DNA of 64,000 bases from Perca fluviatilis (GCF_010015445.1 NC_053134.1:2856120-2920119), one strand, 5' to 3'; positions 21,798 through 34,272 are shown, counted from the first letter of the stretch. Notes: a model not told the origin generated them from the sequence alone. A program made the numbers and translations.

Positions 21798-22971
21798 CTG
21801 TATACTATGACGTTTTTGTACTTTCTTTGACATACTATACTATTAATTTTTTCGACATACTATACTATGATTTTTTTGTACTTTTTTTGACTTACTATAC
21901 TATGACTTTTTTGTACTTTTTTGACAAACTATACTATGACTTTTTTCTGACATACTATACTCACTGTATAGTACTCACTGGGGCCTAATCACTCTCTTGA
22001 ATTTCCCCTTGGGGATCAATAAAGTATCCATCTGTCTTCCCATAGACACTTACCATCACCTGCCCATTCCACACAATACTTAAACAGTCTGGTCTTGTAA
22101 ACAAGGGGTTGTGAGTTCAATTCTAGTTGGACTTTTAAAATTTTTTTAAACATAATATACTACTACTCTTTTTTTAACTTTTTGTCATCATACTTTCTGG
22201 TACATTACTGCCACTGCGAAGACAAGAGCAGACTGCAGAGTACCATCCCCTCTGCTGAGAAGTTGATTTGCTGCTATCTGCCATCTCTCCAGGCTCTGTT
22301 CAGGGGTTAGAGCACTGGTCTTGACTTTTTTTTACTTTTTTTGAAATATATTACTGTAACTTTTTTCGACATACTATACTATGATTTTTTTAAACTTTTT
22401 TTTTACCATTTCCCCTTGGGTATCAATAAAGTATCAGTCTATCCATATATCTGCCCCTAGTCACAACACACCTCTTACCATGACGTGCCAATTACACACA
22501 GTGTTTAAACTACTTAATCAGTACTTTCTGATTCTGATTCTGATGATTTTGTTTAACATATTATACTATGCCCTTTTTCGACTTACTATACTATGACTTT
22601 TTTGTACTTTTTTCAACATAGTATACTATGACTGTTTTTTTCCGACTTCCTATACTATGACATTTCAAAAAAAAAAAGTAATCATACTATACTATGACTT
22701 TGTTTAATTTTTTTAAACATACAATACTATGACTTTTTTTGCTTTTCGTCATCATACTTTCTGGTACGCTGCTGCCACTGCTGAAGACAAGAGCAGACTG
22801 CAGAGTACCATCCCTTCTGCTGAGAAGTTGATCTGCTGCTATCTGCCATCTCTCCAGGATCTGAGAGACGGCACTGACGCGACTTTTTTCGACTTAGTAT
22901 ACTATGACTTTTTTTACTTTTTAAAACATACTATACTGTCTTTCATTTTACTTTTTGATTTTAATAATACT

Positions 22972-23044
22972 GGCTCCATAGCTCAGGGGTTAGAGCACTG
23001 GTCTTGTAAACCAGGGGTCGTGAGTTCAATTCTCACTGGGGCCT
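22972..23044 (+). tRNA. tRNA-Thr-like, anticodon UGU
   Basis: Full 73-nt cloverleaf. Acceptor GGCTCCA pairs with TGGGGCC (one U-G). D stem is GCTC/GAGC, anticodon arm CTGGT-CTTGTAA-ACCAG, and T arm GTGAG-TTCAATT-CTCAC; the discriminator is T. The body matches vertebrate tRNA-Thr(UGU) as I recall it. It is followed by CTTGGGGATCAATAAAG, not by oligo-T. This reference copy defines the family; later entries note only differences. Confidence 0.75.
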
Positions 23045-23404
23045 AATCACTCTCTTGAATTTCCCCTTGGGGATCAATAAAGTCTCCTTCTATCTGCTCA
23101 TAGACACTTACCATCACCTGCCCATTCCACACAATGCTTAAACAGTGTTGTCTTGTAAACCAGGGGTTGTGAGTTTTATTTCTAATCCCTCTCTTGAATT
23201 TTTTATAATCTTGAATTACTATACTATGCCTTTTTTTTTTACTTTTTTACGACATACTATACTCGGAATTTCTTACGACATACTATACTATGAATTTTTT
23301 TCGACATACTATACTATGATTTTGTAAAACTTTTTTTTACTATTTCCCCTTGGGTATCAATAAAGTATTAGTCTATCCATATATCTGCCCCTAGTCACCA
23401 CACA

Positions 23405-23600
23405 CACTTACCATCACATGCCCATTGCACACAGTGTTTAAACTACTTAATCAGCTACTTTCTACATGTTTTCTGTTTTTGAATATATTGTAATTCTTTA
23501 TTAATGTTTAATTGTTTGAGTATGTATGCACCAACAAATTCCACGTAGGGTAACTCCTGTGGCAAAAAACTCCTTTCTGATTCTGATTCTGATGATTTTG
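23405..23600 (+). mobile_element. Exemplar LINE 3' tail (one of ~20)
   Basis: It runs from CTTACCATCACATGCCCATT through TTTAAACTACTTAATCAGC and GTATGCACCAACAAATTCCA to AACTCCTTTCTGATTCTGAT. Other copies end near 20375, 20845, 24735, 26360, 27325, 28415, 28930, 35210, 38105, 41630, 43820, 44580, 45635, 47260, 50165, 56880, 59045, 60235 and 63560. The terminal TGATTC repeats look like a LINE 3' microsatellite tail. Confidence 0.65.
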
Positions 23601-23998
23601 TTTAACATATTATACTGTCCTTTTTCGACATACTATACTATGACTTTTTTGTACTTTTTTAGAAATAGTATACTATGACTGTTATTTTTTCAACTTCCTA
23701 TACTATGACATTTCAAAAAAAAATTTAATCATACTATACTATGACTTTGTTAAATTTTTTTAAACATACTATACTATGACTTTTTTTGCTTTTCGTCATC
23801 ATACTTTCTGGTATGCTGCTGCCACTGCTGAAGACAAGAGCAGACTGCAGAGTACCATCCCCTCTGCTGAGAAGTTGATTTGCTGCTATCTGCCGTCTCT
23901 CCAGGATCTGTACGCCTCTAGGACACTGAGGCGACTTTTTTGACTTTTTAAAAAATACTATACTGTCTTTTTTTTTACTTTTTACTTTTACTAATACC

Positions 23999-24071
23999 GG
24001 CTCCATAGCTCAGGGGTTAGAGCACTGGTCTTGTAAACCAGGGGTCATGAGTTCAATTCTCACTGGGGCCT
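23999..24071 (+). tRNA. tRNA-Thr-like, anticodon UGU
   Basis: One change from the reference: the T stem begins ATGAG, so its first pair with CTCAC is lost (A-C). Confidence 0.6.
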
Positions 24072-25181
24072 AATCTCACTCTTGATTTTCCCCTTAGGGA
24101 TCAATAAAGTATCTGTCTATCTATCACCACAGACACTTACCATCACCTGCCCATTCCACACAGTGCTTAAACAGTCTTGTCTTGTAAACAAGGGGTTGTG
24201 AGTTCAATTCTAGTTGGACTTTTAAATTTTTTTTAAACATAATATACTACAACTCTTTTTTTACTTTTTGTCATCATACTTTCTGGTTCACTGCTGCCAC
24301 TGCGAAGACAAGAGCAGACTGCAGAGTACCATCCCCTCTGCTGAGAAGTTGATTTGCTGCTCTCTGCCATCTCTCCAGGCTCTGTTCAGGGGTTAGAGCA
24401 CTGGTCTTGACTTTTTTTTACTTTTTTTGAAATATATTACTGTAACTTTTTTCGACATACTATACTATGATTTTTTTAAACTTTTTTTTACCATTTCCCC
24501 TTGGGTATCAATAAAGTATCAGTCTATCCATATTTCTGCCCCTAGTCACCACACACCTCTTACCATGACGTGCCAATTACACACAGTGTTTAAACTACTT
24601 AATCAGCTGCTTTCTATATGTTTTCTATTTTTGAATGTATTGTAATTCTTTATTAATGTTTAATTGTTTGAGTATGTATGCACCAACAAATTCCATATAG
24701 GGTAACTCCTGTGGCAATGAACTCCTTTCTGATTCTGATTCTGATGATTTTGTTTAACATATTATACTATGTCCTTTTTCGACTTACTATACTATGACTT
24801 TTTTGTACTTTTTTCAACATAGTATACTATGACTGTTTTTTTTCGACTTCCTATACTATGACATTTCAAAAAAAAAAGTAATCATACTATACTATGACTT
24901 TGTTTAATTTTTTTAAACATACTATACTATGACTTTTTTTGCTTTTCGTCATCATACTTTCTGGTACGCTGCTGCCACTGCTGAAGACAAGAGCAGACTG
25001 CAGAGTACCATCCCTTCTGCTGAGAAGTTGATTTGCTGCTATCTGCCATCTCTCCAGGATCTGAGAGACGGCACTGAGGCGACTTTGTTCGACTTTTTTC
25101 GACTTAGTATACTATGACTTTTTTTACTTCTTAAAACATACTATACTGTCTTTTTCTTTCCTTTTTAAATTTACTAATACT

Positions 25182-25254
25182 GGCTCAATAGCCGAGGGGT
25201 TAGAGAACTGGTTTTATAAACCAGCTGTTGTGAGTTCAATTCTCACTGGGGCCT
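25182..25254 (+). pseudogene. Degenerate tRNA-Thr-derived copy, loop UAU
   Basis: The 73-nt length is kept, but the acceptor (GGCTCAA) and D stem (GCCG/GAGA) have mismatches and the anticodon loop reads TTTATAA. Probably non-functional. Confidence 0.65.
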
Positions 25255-26712
25255 AATCACTCTCTTGAATTTCCCCTTGGGGATCAATAAAGTATCGATT
25301 TATCTGCCCATACACACTTATTATCACCTGCCCATTCCACACAATGCTTAAACAGTCTGGTCTTGTAAACCAGGGGTTGTGAGTTCAATTCTAGTTGGGG
25401 CCTAATCACTCTCTTGAACCTTTTATACTCTTGAATTACAATACTATGACTTTTTTTCAACATACTATACTATGACTTTTTTGTACTTTTTTTAAACATA
25501 CTATACTATGACATTTTTTTTTTAAACATACGTTCTGGTACACTGCAGCCACTGCTGAAGACAAGAGCAGACTGCAGAGTACCATCCCCTCTGCTGAGAA
25601 GTTGATTTGCTGCTATCTGCCGTCTCTCCAGGATCTGTACGCCTCCAGGACACTGAGGCGAGTTTTTTTGACGTAGTATAATATGACTTTTTTTACTTTT
25701 TAAAACATACTATACTGTCTTTTTTATACTATGAATTTCTTTCGACATACTATACTATGAATCTTTTTCGACATACTATACTATGAGTTTTTTTTACTTT
25801 TATTGAAATATATTACTATAACTTTTTTTCGGCATGCTATATGATTTTTTTAAACTTTTTTTACTATTTCCAACTGGGTGTCAATAAAGTATCAGTCTGT
25901 GACTTCCTATGCTATGACATTTCAAAAAAAAAGTAATCATACTATACTATGACTTTGTTTAATTTTTTTAAACATACTATACTATGCCTTTTTTTTAGAC
26001 ATACTATACTATGACTTTTTTTTACTTTTTTTCGACATACTATACTAGGAATTTCTTACGACATACTATACTATGAATTTTTTTCAACATACTATACTAT
26101 GATTTTGTAAAACTTTTTTTTACTCTTTCCCCTTGGGTATCAATAAAGTATCAGTCTATCCATATATCTGCCCCTAGTCACCGCACACACTTACCATCAC
26201 ATGCCCATTGCACACAGTGTTTAAACTACTTAATCAGCTACTTTCTATATGTTTTCTGTTTTTGAATATATTGTAATTCTTTATTAATGTTTAATTGTTT
26301 GAGTATGTATGCACCAACAAATTCCACGTAGGGTAACTCCTGTGGCAATAAACTCCTTTCTGATTCTGATTCTGATGATTTTGTTTAACATATTATACTG
26401 TCCTTGTTCGACATACTATACTATGACGTTTTTGTACTTTTTTCGACATAGTATACTATGACTGTTTTTTTTTCTTGCTTTTCGTCATCATACTTTCTGG
26501 TACGCTGCTGCCACTGCTGAAGACAAGAGCAGACTGCAGAGTACCATCCCCTCTGCTGAGAAGTTGATTTGCTGCTATCTGCCGTCTCTCCAGGATCTGT
26601 ACGCCTCCAGGACACTGAGGCGACTTTTTTCGACTTAATATACTATGACTTTTTTTACTTTTTAAAACATACTATACTGTCTTTCATTTTACTTTTTGAT
26701 TTTAATAATACT

Positions 26713-26785
26713 GGCTCCATAGCTCAGGGGTTAGAGCACTGGTCTTGTAAACCAGGGGTCGTGAGTTCAATTCTCACTGGGGCCT
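26713..26785 (+). tRNA. tRNA-Thr-like, anticodon UGU
   Basis: Identical by eye to the reference copy, with all stems paired. The flanks also match those of the 22972 copy, including ATTTTAATAATACT before it, so the two are a duplicated pair. Confidence 0.75.
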
Positions 26786-27746
26786 AATCACTCTCTTGAA
26801 TTTCCCCTTGGGGATCAATAAAGTCTCCTTCTATCTGCTCATAGACACTTACCATCACCTGCCCATTCCACACAATGCTTAAACAGTGTTGTCTTGTAAA
26901 CCAGGGGTTGTGAGTTTTATTTCTAGTTGGGGCCTAATCCCTCTCTTGAATTTTTTATAATCTTTACTATACTATGCCTTTTTTTTTTACTTTTTTACGA
27001 CATACTATACTAGGAATTTCTTACGACATACCATACTATGAATTTTTTTCGACATACTATACTATGATTTTGTAAAACTTTTTTTTACTATTTCCCCTTG
27101 GGTATCAATAAAGTATTAGTCTATCCATATATCTGCCCCTAGTCACCACACACACTTACCATCACATGCCCATTGCACACAGTGTTTAAACTACTTAATC
27201 AGCTACTTTCTATATATTTTCTGTTTTTGAATATATTGTAATTCTTTATTAATGTTTAATTGTTTGAGTATGTATGCACCAACAAATTCCACGTAGGGTA
27301 ACTCCTGTGGCAAAAAACTCCTTTCTGATTCTGATTCTGATGATTTTGTTTAACATATTATACTGTCCTTTTTCGACATACTATACTATGACTTTTTTGT
27401 ACTTTTTTAGAAATAGTATACTATGATTGTTATTTTTTCAACTTCCTATACTATGACATTTCAAAAAAAAATTTAATCATACTATACTATGACTTTGTTT
27501 AATTTTTTTAAACATACTATACTATGACTTTTTTTGCTTTTCGTCATCATACTTTCTGGTATGCTGCTGCCACTGCTGAAGACAAGAGCAGACTGCAGAG
27601 TACCATCCCCTCTGCTGAGAAGTTGATTTGCTGCTATCTGCCGTCTCTCCAGGATCTGTACGCCTCTAGGACACTGAGGTGACTATTTTTACTTTTTAAA
27701 AAATACTATACTGTCTTCTTTTTTACTTTTTACGTTTACTAACACT

Positions 27747-27819
27747 GGCTCCATAGCTCAGGGGTTAGAGCACTGGTCTCGTAAACCAGGGGTTGTGAGT
27801 TCAACTCTCACTGGGCCCT
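27747..27819 (+). tRNA. tRNA-Thr-like, anticodon CGU
   Basis: The loop CTCGTAA gives anticodon CGU (Thr codon ACG). The 3' acceptor strand is TGGGCCC, which puts a C-C mismatch at pair 3-70, so function is doubtful. Confidence 0.55.
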
Positions 27820-29170
27820 AATCACTCTCTTGAATTTCCTCTTGGGGATCAATAAAGCAATAAATGCTCTTGTAAACAATGGGTTGTGAGTTCATTTCTA
27901 GTTGAACTTCTAAAATTTTTTTCAACATTATATACTACAACTCTTTTTTTACTTTTTGTCATCATACTTTCTGGTACACTGCTGCCACTCGCGAGACAAG
28001 AGCAGACTGCAGAGTACCATCCCCTCAGCTGAGAAGTTGATTTGCTGCTCTCTGCCATCTCTCCAGGCTCTGTTCAGGGGTTAGAGCACTGGTCTTGACT
28101 TTTTTTTACTTTTTTTGAAATATATTACTGTAACTTTTTTTCGACATACTATACTATGATTTTTTTAAACTTTTTTTTACCATTTCCCCTAGGGCATCAA
28201 TAAAGTGTCAGTCTATCCATATATCTGCCCCTAGTCACCACACACACTTACCATCACATGCCAATTACACACAGTGTTTAAACTTCTTAATCAGCTACTT
28301 TCTATGTTTTCTGTTTTTGAATATATTGTAATTCTTTAAAAATGTTTAATTGTTTGAGTATGTATGCACCAACAAATTCCACGTAGGGTAACTCCTGTGG
28401 CAATAAACTCCTTTCTGATTCTGATTCTGATGATTTTGTTTAACATATTATACTATGTCCTTTTTCGACATGCTATACTATGACGTTTTTTCGAGTCACC
28501 ACAGACACTTACCATCACCTGCCCAGTCCACACATACATACTATACTATGCCTTTCTTTAAAACTTTTTTAACATACTATACTATGAATTTTTTCGACAT
28601 ACTATACTATGACTTTTTTTCGACATACTATACTATGACTTTTTTTTACTTTTTTTGAAATATATTACTATAACTTTTTTTCGACATACTATACTATGAC
28701 TTTATTTAAAACTTTTTTAACATACTATACTATGAATTTCTTCGACATACTATACTATGACTTTTTTTTCACATGCCCATTGCACACAGTGTTTAAACTA
28801 CTTAATCAGCTACTATCAATATGTTTTCTGTTTTTGAATATATTGTAATTCTTTTTTAATGTTTAATTGTTTGTGTATGTATGCACCAACAAATTCCACG
28901 TAGGGTAACTCCTGTGGCAATAAACTCCTTTCTGATTCTGATGATTTTGTTTAACATATTATACTATGTCCTTTTTCGACTTACTATACTATGACTTTTT
29001 TGTACTTTTTTCGTCATCATACTTTCTGGTACGCTGCTTCCACTGCTGAAGACAAGAGCAGACTGCAGAGTACCATCCCCTCTGCTGAGAAGTTGATTTG
29101 CTGCTATCTGCCGTCTCTCCAGGAACTGTACGCCTCCAGGACACTGAGGCGACTTTTCTTTACAAATACT

Positions 29171-29203
29171 GGCTCCATAGCTCAGGGGTTAGAGCACTGG
29201 TCT
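29171..29203 (+). pseudogene. 5' tRNA-Thr half fused to satellite
   Basis: Bases 1-33 of the tRNA, ending GGTCT in the anticodon loop, are joined directly to ACTATACTATGAC satellite. Confidence 0.8.
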
Positions 29204-29281
29204 ACTATACTATGACTTTTTTTTTACTTTTTAAAACATACTATACTGTCTTTTTTTTTACATTTTAATTTTACTAACACT

Positions 29282-29354
29282 GGCTCCATAGCTCAGGGGT
29301 CAGAGCACTGGTCTCGTAAACCAGGGGTCGTGAGTTCAACTCTCACTGGGGCCT
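29282..29354 (+). tRNA. tRNA-Thr-like, anticodon CGU
   Basis: D loop reads AGGGGTCA (T to C) and T loop TTCAACT. Stems are intact. The same variant is seen at 44092. Confidence 0.65.
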
Positions 29355-29690
29355 AATCACTTTCTTGAATTTTCCTCTTGGGGATCAATAAGCAATAAAT
29401 GCTCTTGTAAACAATGAATTTTTTTCGACATACTATACTATGACTTTTTTGTACTTTTTTCATCATCATACTTTCTGGTACGCTGCTTCCACTGCTGAAG
29501 ACAAGAGCAGACTACAGAGTACAATCCCCTCTGCTGAGAAGTTGATTTGCTACTATCTGCCGTCTCTCCAGGAACTGTACGCCTCCAGGACACTGAGGCG
29601 ACTTTTATCGACTTAGTATAATATGACTGTTTTTACTTTTAAAAAAATACTATACTGTCTTTCTTTTTACTTTTTACTTATACTAATACA

Positions 29691-29763
29691 GGCTCCATAG
29701 CTCAGAGGTTAGAGCACTGGTCTCGTAAACCAGGGGTCGTGAGTTCAACTCTCACTGGGGCCT
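29691..29763 (+). tRNA. tRNA-Thr-like, anticodon CGU
   Basis: D loop AGAGGTTA (G to A); stems intact; T loop TTCAACT. The preceding base pair context is ATACAGG in place of ATACTGG. Confidence 0.62.
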
Positions 29764-30099
29764 AATCACTTTCTTGAATTTTCCTCTTGGGGATCAATAA
29801 GCAATAAATGCTCTTGTAAACAATGAATTTTTTTCGACATACTATACTATGACTTTTTTGTACTTTTTTCATCATCATACTTTCTGGTACGCTGCTTCCA
29901 CTGCTGAAGACAAGAGCAGACTACAGAGTACAATCCCCTCTGCTGAGAAGTTGATTTGCTACCATCTGCCGTCTCTCCAGGAACTGTACGCCTCCAGGAC
30001 ACTGAGGCGACTTTTATCGACTTAGTATAATATGACTGTTTTTACTTTTAAAAAAATACTATACTGTCTTTCTTTTTACTTTTTACTTATACTAATACA

Positions 30100-30170
30100 G
30101 GCTCCATAGCTCAGGGGTTAGAGCACTGTTCTTGTAAACCAGGGGTCGTGAGATCAATTCTAGTTCAACT
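30100..30170 (+). pseudogene. tRNA-Thr-derived copy with broken 3' end
   Basis: The anticodon stem is mismatched (CTGTT with ACCAG), and after GAGATCAATTCTAG the acceptor 3' strand is replaced by TTCAACTC, the ending of the downstream half-tRNA family. It looks like a recombinant between a full tRNA and a 3' half. Confidence 0.7.
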
Positions 30171-30434
30171 CTTTAAAACATACTATACGATTATTATTTT
30201 TTACTTTTTGTCATCATACTTTCTGGTACACTGCAGCCACTGCTGAAGACAAGAGCACACTGCAGAGTACCATCCCCTCTGCTGAGATGATTTGCTGCTA
30301 TCTGCCGTCTCTCCAGGATCTGTACGCCTCCAGGACACTGAGGCGACTTTTTTCGACTTAGTATACTATGAATTCTTTTACTTTTTAAAACATACAATAC
30401 TATTTTTTTTTTACATTTTAATTTTACTAATACT

Positions 30435-30485
30435 GGCTCCATAGCTCAGGGGTTTTAAACCAGGGTTGGCGTAGTTCAATTCTCA
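30435..30485 (+). pseudogene. tRNA-Thr copy with internal deletion
   Basis: The sequence passes from AGGGGTT straight to TTAAACC, losing the 3' D stem, 5' anticodon stem and most of the loop. The 3' end fuses to satellite at TTCTCATACTATGAC. First of 13 copies with this breakpoint. Confidence 0.8.
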
Positions 30486-30924
30486 TACTATGACTTTTTT
30501 TTCGACATGCTATACTATGACGTTTTTTCGAGTCACCACAGACACTTACCATCACCTGCCCATTCCAAACATACATACGATACTATGACTTTCTTTAAAA
30601 CTTTTTTAACATACTATACTACGAATTTTTTTCGACATACTATACTATGACTTATTTCGACATGCTATACTATGAATTTTTTTTTTACTTTTCGTCATCA
30701 TACTTTCTGGTACGCTGCTGCCACTGCTGAAGACAAGACCAGACTGCAGAGTACCATCCCCTCTGCTGAGAAGTTGATTTGCTGCTCTCTGCCATCTCTC
30801 CAGGATCTGTACGCCTCCAGGACACTGAGGCGACTTTTTTCGACTTAGTATACTATGACTTTTTTTAATTTTTAAAACCTACTATACTGTCTTTTTTTTT
30901 TTACTCTTAAATTTTACAAATACT

Positions 30925-30997
30925 GGCTCCATAGCTCAGGGGTTAGAGCACTGGTCTTGTAAACCAGGGGTCGTGAGTTCAATTCTCACTGGGGCCT
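30925..30997 (+). tRNA. tRNA-Thr-like, anticodon UGU
   Basis: All stems are intact. No run of four T occurs after it until 31194, so a Pol III transcript would be about 270 nt and would include the LINE-type tail and the 3' half-tRNA at 31100. Confidence 0.75.
30932..30986 (+). promoter_or_regulatory. Internal Pol III A and B boxes (exemplar copy)
   Basis: The A box-like TAGCTCAGGGG spans 30932-30942 and the B box-like AGTTCAATTCT spans 30976-30986, at normal tRNA spacing. The B box departs from the GGTTCGANTCC consensus, much as tRNA-Thr genes do. Confidence 0.55.
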
Positions 30998-31099
30998 AAT
31001 CACTGTGTTGATTGTCCCCTTGGGGATCAATAAAGTATCCATCTATCTGCCCATAGACACTTACCATCACCTGCCCATTCCACACAATGCTTAAACAGT

Positions 31100-31147
31100 C
31101 TGGTCTTGTAAACCAAGGGTTGTGAGTTCAATTCTAGTTCAAGCCTA
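31100..31147 (+). pseudogene. 3' tRNA-Thr half fused to LINE 3' UTR (exemplar)
   Basis: CTGGTCTTGTAAACCAAGG and the T arm GTGAGTTCAATTCTAG follow directly after CACACAATGCTTAAACAGT, which is LINE-tail sequence. The tRNA acceptor 5' strand and D arm are absent. Similar halves start near 22089, 23146, 24175, 25357, 26887, 34448, 35825 and 36500 and downstream of most full-length copies. They are usually followed by ATCACTCTCTTGAA, the same text that follows full tRNAs. Confidence 0.75.
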
Positions 31148-31193
31148 TTCACTGTCTTGAACTTATTATACTCTTGAATTACTATACCATGAC

Positions 31194-31202
31194 TTTTTTT
31201 TT
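31194..31202 (+). terminator. Candidate Pol III terminator (T-tract)
   Basis: First T-run of four or more downstream of the tRNA-like copy at 30925. It belongs to the satellite unit, so the satellite itself would supply termination. Confidence 0.45.
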
Positions 31203-32274
31203 CGACATGCTATACTATGACGTTTTTTCGAGTCACCACAGACACTTACCATCACCTGCCCATTCCAAACATACATACGATACTATGACTTTCTTTAAAA
31301 CTTTTTTAACATACTATACTATGAATTTTTTTCGACATACTATACTATGATTTTTTAAGAACTTTTTTGGTAACACTTTAGAATAACTACACATAATTCA
31401 TCATTTATTAAGCATTAGTTAACGATTAGTTAATGGTTTGTTCATGATTACTTATTAATTGTTCATACATAGTTCATCATTAGTAAAGTATTTGTTCACA
31501 CAATTATAAATGGTTTGTTCATAGTAAATAAGCCTATTAGTTAATGGTTTTTTTCATCATTATTAATTAATTGTTCTTACAGAATTCATCATCAGTAAAG
31601 CATTTATTCACATAGTTATAAATGGTTTGGTCATAGTAAATAAGCCTATCTTGAAAAATATGTTTGTAAGTACATGATTTATACTTAACAAATAATGAAA
31701 CAACCATTTGGAAATGAAATAATTTTCCCATCATAAACCAGTTACTAACTATTGCTAAATGCTTTGTTCATCATTTGTAAAGCATTGCTCCTATGTTAAT
31801 TCTCATGAATGAAGCATTTGTGTACACACTCATAAATGGTTTGTTCATAGTAAATAAGGCTCTTGTAAGTTATGTTCATAAATAGAAGTTTGACACTTTC
31901 TAAGTATTGCAAAAACCATTAGTGAATTAAATAATTTTCCCTTATATAAACTCTACAAACTAGTAGTAATTTATTTGTTTATCATTTGTAAAGCATAGTT
32001 CCTACATTCATTCTATACAGTAGAGCATTTTTAAATGCAGTTATTAATTGTTTTTCCGTCGAAGCCCATGTAAAAGGTTTATCAGTATATTTTTTAATAA
32101 TTCCTACATGATGCATTAACCATTTGTAAATTAAGTAATTTTACCATTAAACGTAAACGGTTGTTTATAACTAGGAAGTTAATGATTAACAGACTATCTA
32201 GACTTACATTTGTTCATGTCTTAAATAAAATGTTATGATTTAGAAAAAGGCCTAAACTAATAGCTTGGGTGTTA

Positions 32275-32640
32275 ACACATCTGTTACAAATACTTACCAA
32301 TAATGTAATCCGTGATTAACTCATGAGTTACTACTGGTTAGTTAAGTATACTGTGTGAGCCCATCTAAAGTGAGGACTTTCTATGCTTTACAAACCATTT
32401 ATAAATGAGTTCCAAAGGCTAACAGAACCTGGACACACACATGTATTGTTCTATCTGGACATGCCTTCAGAAATATAGTTAGTGTTAATACATCTTTAAC
32501 AAGCACTTACCAACACATCAATTCATGATTAACTCATGAGTTACTAGTGATTAGATGACTACATGGTGTGAGCCCATCTAAAGTGAGGACTTTCTATGCT
32601 TTACAGAGCATTTATAAATGAGTTGCAAAGGCTAGCAGAT
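32275..32640. repeat. Two diverged tandem units inside the 2.8-kb segment
   Basis: GAGCCCATCTAAAGTGAGGA followed by CTTTCTATGCTTTACA occurs near 32357 and 32570. In both it is preceded by TGATTAACTCATGAGTTACT and followed by a GCTARCAG word, a period of roughly 210 bp. Confidence 0.75.
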
Positions 32641-32972
32641 ACAACAGAAACACAAGTAAAAAAAAGTATTTGTAACCGTTATTACGATGTAGTAAGAATG
32701 TACATTTATGAAATAGCTCGTTGATATCAGGGTGAATTTGGACCAGAACCAGAAGAAAACTAGATTGTTAAGACCCAGAGAATTGAACATCAATAAAGAG
32801 ACTAGGAAACCAGGATAAAGTTTGAGAAGTGTATTAATATACACAGAAACATGGCATACACATATACAGATAAAACACAGGAATGAAAAATAACAACTAA
32901 AATAATAAAGTGCGCTCATAAAAGAAACCCTTTTCAGTTCTATGAGCTCAATTGTTCTTTGATGACAAGAGT

Positions 32973-33230
32973 TCAGAGATGTTCAACGTTGGGGCCCATA
33001 TGACTTTGGTTTCTGTTTGTCCTACCACCATAAAGATGGAATCCAGGGCAATCCGTATAAGTTCTGAGTCTTGATCCTGTAGCTGCCACCCAGCCCACTG
33101 AACTGGGAATCTCTAACCCCTGGAAGACTCTGGGATCTGAAGAATCAATGTGATCCAATGTCTGTCTCTGGACTGGACCTCCCGTGCGTAGCGCTTCTCA
33201 AATCTCCACCTCCTCCATCTGTAGATGAGG
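32973..33230 (-). other. Possible second exon on the minus strand
   Basis: Reading the minus strand, CTCATCTACAG (ending about 33230) is a plausible splice acceptor and is followed by GC-richer, non-satellite sequence (ATGGAGGAGGTGGAG, then a stop TGA). A 61-codon frame (32973-33158) lies inside but has no recognisable domain. Possible partner exon: 33986-34190. Non-coding transcript or retroelement leader are alternatives. Confidence 0.25.
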
Positions 33231-33985
33231 TAAAATCAGTTCTCTCTATTACTATTCAGAAATAAAATCAATTGCTTAGGCTACAATGAAAATAATTTTT
33301 CAGTTAACCCATATTGAAATATCTAAATCTCTATTCAGTTGTACAACCGTTCTAAAATGTCTTCTCTTAAGTATCAAAAGTATACAAATCCCTTTCAGGT
33401 ATCAAAAGTACATTTATATTAATAGGTAACCTTTATACAAAAACTACATTTCTAATTCAAGTTTTAAGGAACCTACCTTAGTTACATTAACACTATTCTT
33501 AATAAAATTGCATAAATTGCATGTAAACATCTCTCAAATTGTATTATTTTCCCATAACTTAAGCTACAGTGTTGTAATTTAGAGAAATTAAGACATGCAT
33601 GCTTATTTATCCCTCCCTACACAGGTAACAGTAAAAAGAATGCACTAAAAATTAGCCTCTTTAAGTTACTTCACCATAAACTCCAGTTAAACAATTAAAC
33701 ACACAACTTGTACTAAAATTCATTCAACAAATACCCACAGCTAGCAATAGTGTTAAAAGCAACATTACTTTCCATAACCAATAGATAGAATCATTAGCCT
33801 TTTCACAGGCAATACGCAGTACTCTGCTAGCCTTTTGTGGCTAATTACCCTATTAGCATATGAATACAGCATCTTAGCTAACCCGTTAGCTTTGTACTAT
33901 TAGCACCGTTCTCTTAGCTAATACATCCATGATTAGCACCGATTAGCATGGATGCTAGCGAACCTATTGTTAAGGAATTACTCAC

Positions 33986-34190
33986 CATTTTAATGGAATT
34001 CACTGCCTTTAACTCCGTGACGACAGTGGATTCAGACACAGATCTCTTTCGTTCTATTCACAACAAAGCATAGCCAGTATTAGCTAGGATTTAATTCACT
34101 AAATGTCGTTCTTTTTCTCTTACCGAGTGAATAACGGCTGCCTACGTTCCGGGTTCCGATGTAGCGCCAAAAGGGACGTGAGGAGACGTA
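33986..34190 (-). other. Possible first exon on the minus strand
   Basis: The minus strand from the segment's right edge reads through non-satellite sequence to TTAAAATGGTGAGTAATTCC, whose GTGAGT is a strong consensus splice donor directly after an ATG. The donor lies at about 33985. With the acceptor near 33230 this gives an approximately 750-nt intron. There is no evidence of coding potential past the junction. Confidence 0.25.
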
Positions 34191-34272
34191 AATCTTAGTA
34201 TAATATGACTGTTTTTACTTTTAAAAAAATACTATACTGTCTTTCTTTTTACTTTTTACTTTTACTAGTACA

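Larger units (their letters stand above)
31372..34190. mobile_element. 2.8-kb foreign segment interrupting the array
   Basis: Satellite text stops after ATTTTTTAAGAACTTTTTT and a new sequence begins GGTAACACTTTAGAATAAC; satellite resumes at about 34191 with CTTAGTATAATATGAC. The two flanks come from different phases of the composite unit, so this is not a simple insertion with a TSD. The left part (31372-32640) is rich in ATGGTTTGTTCATAGTAAAT-type direct repeats. The right end (GTAGCGCCAAAAGGGACGTG) is not an inverted copy of the left. Class unknown; the start recalls the ends of a common fish repeat. Confidence 0.6.

Noticed and set aside
32632..32919. 95-codon hydrophobic frame on the minus strand
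   Set aside because: Rich in Phe, Tyr and Cys from T-rich sequence; no signal of a membrane protein family and no gene context.
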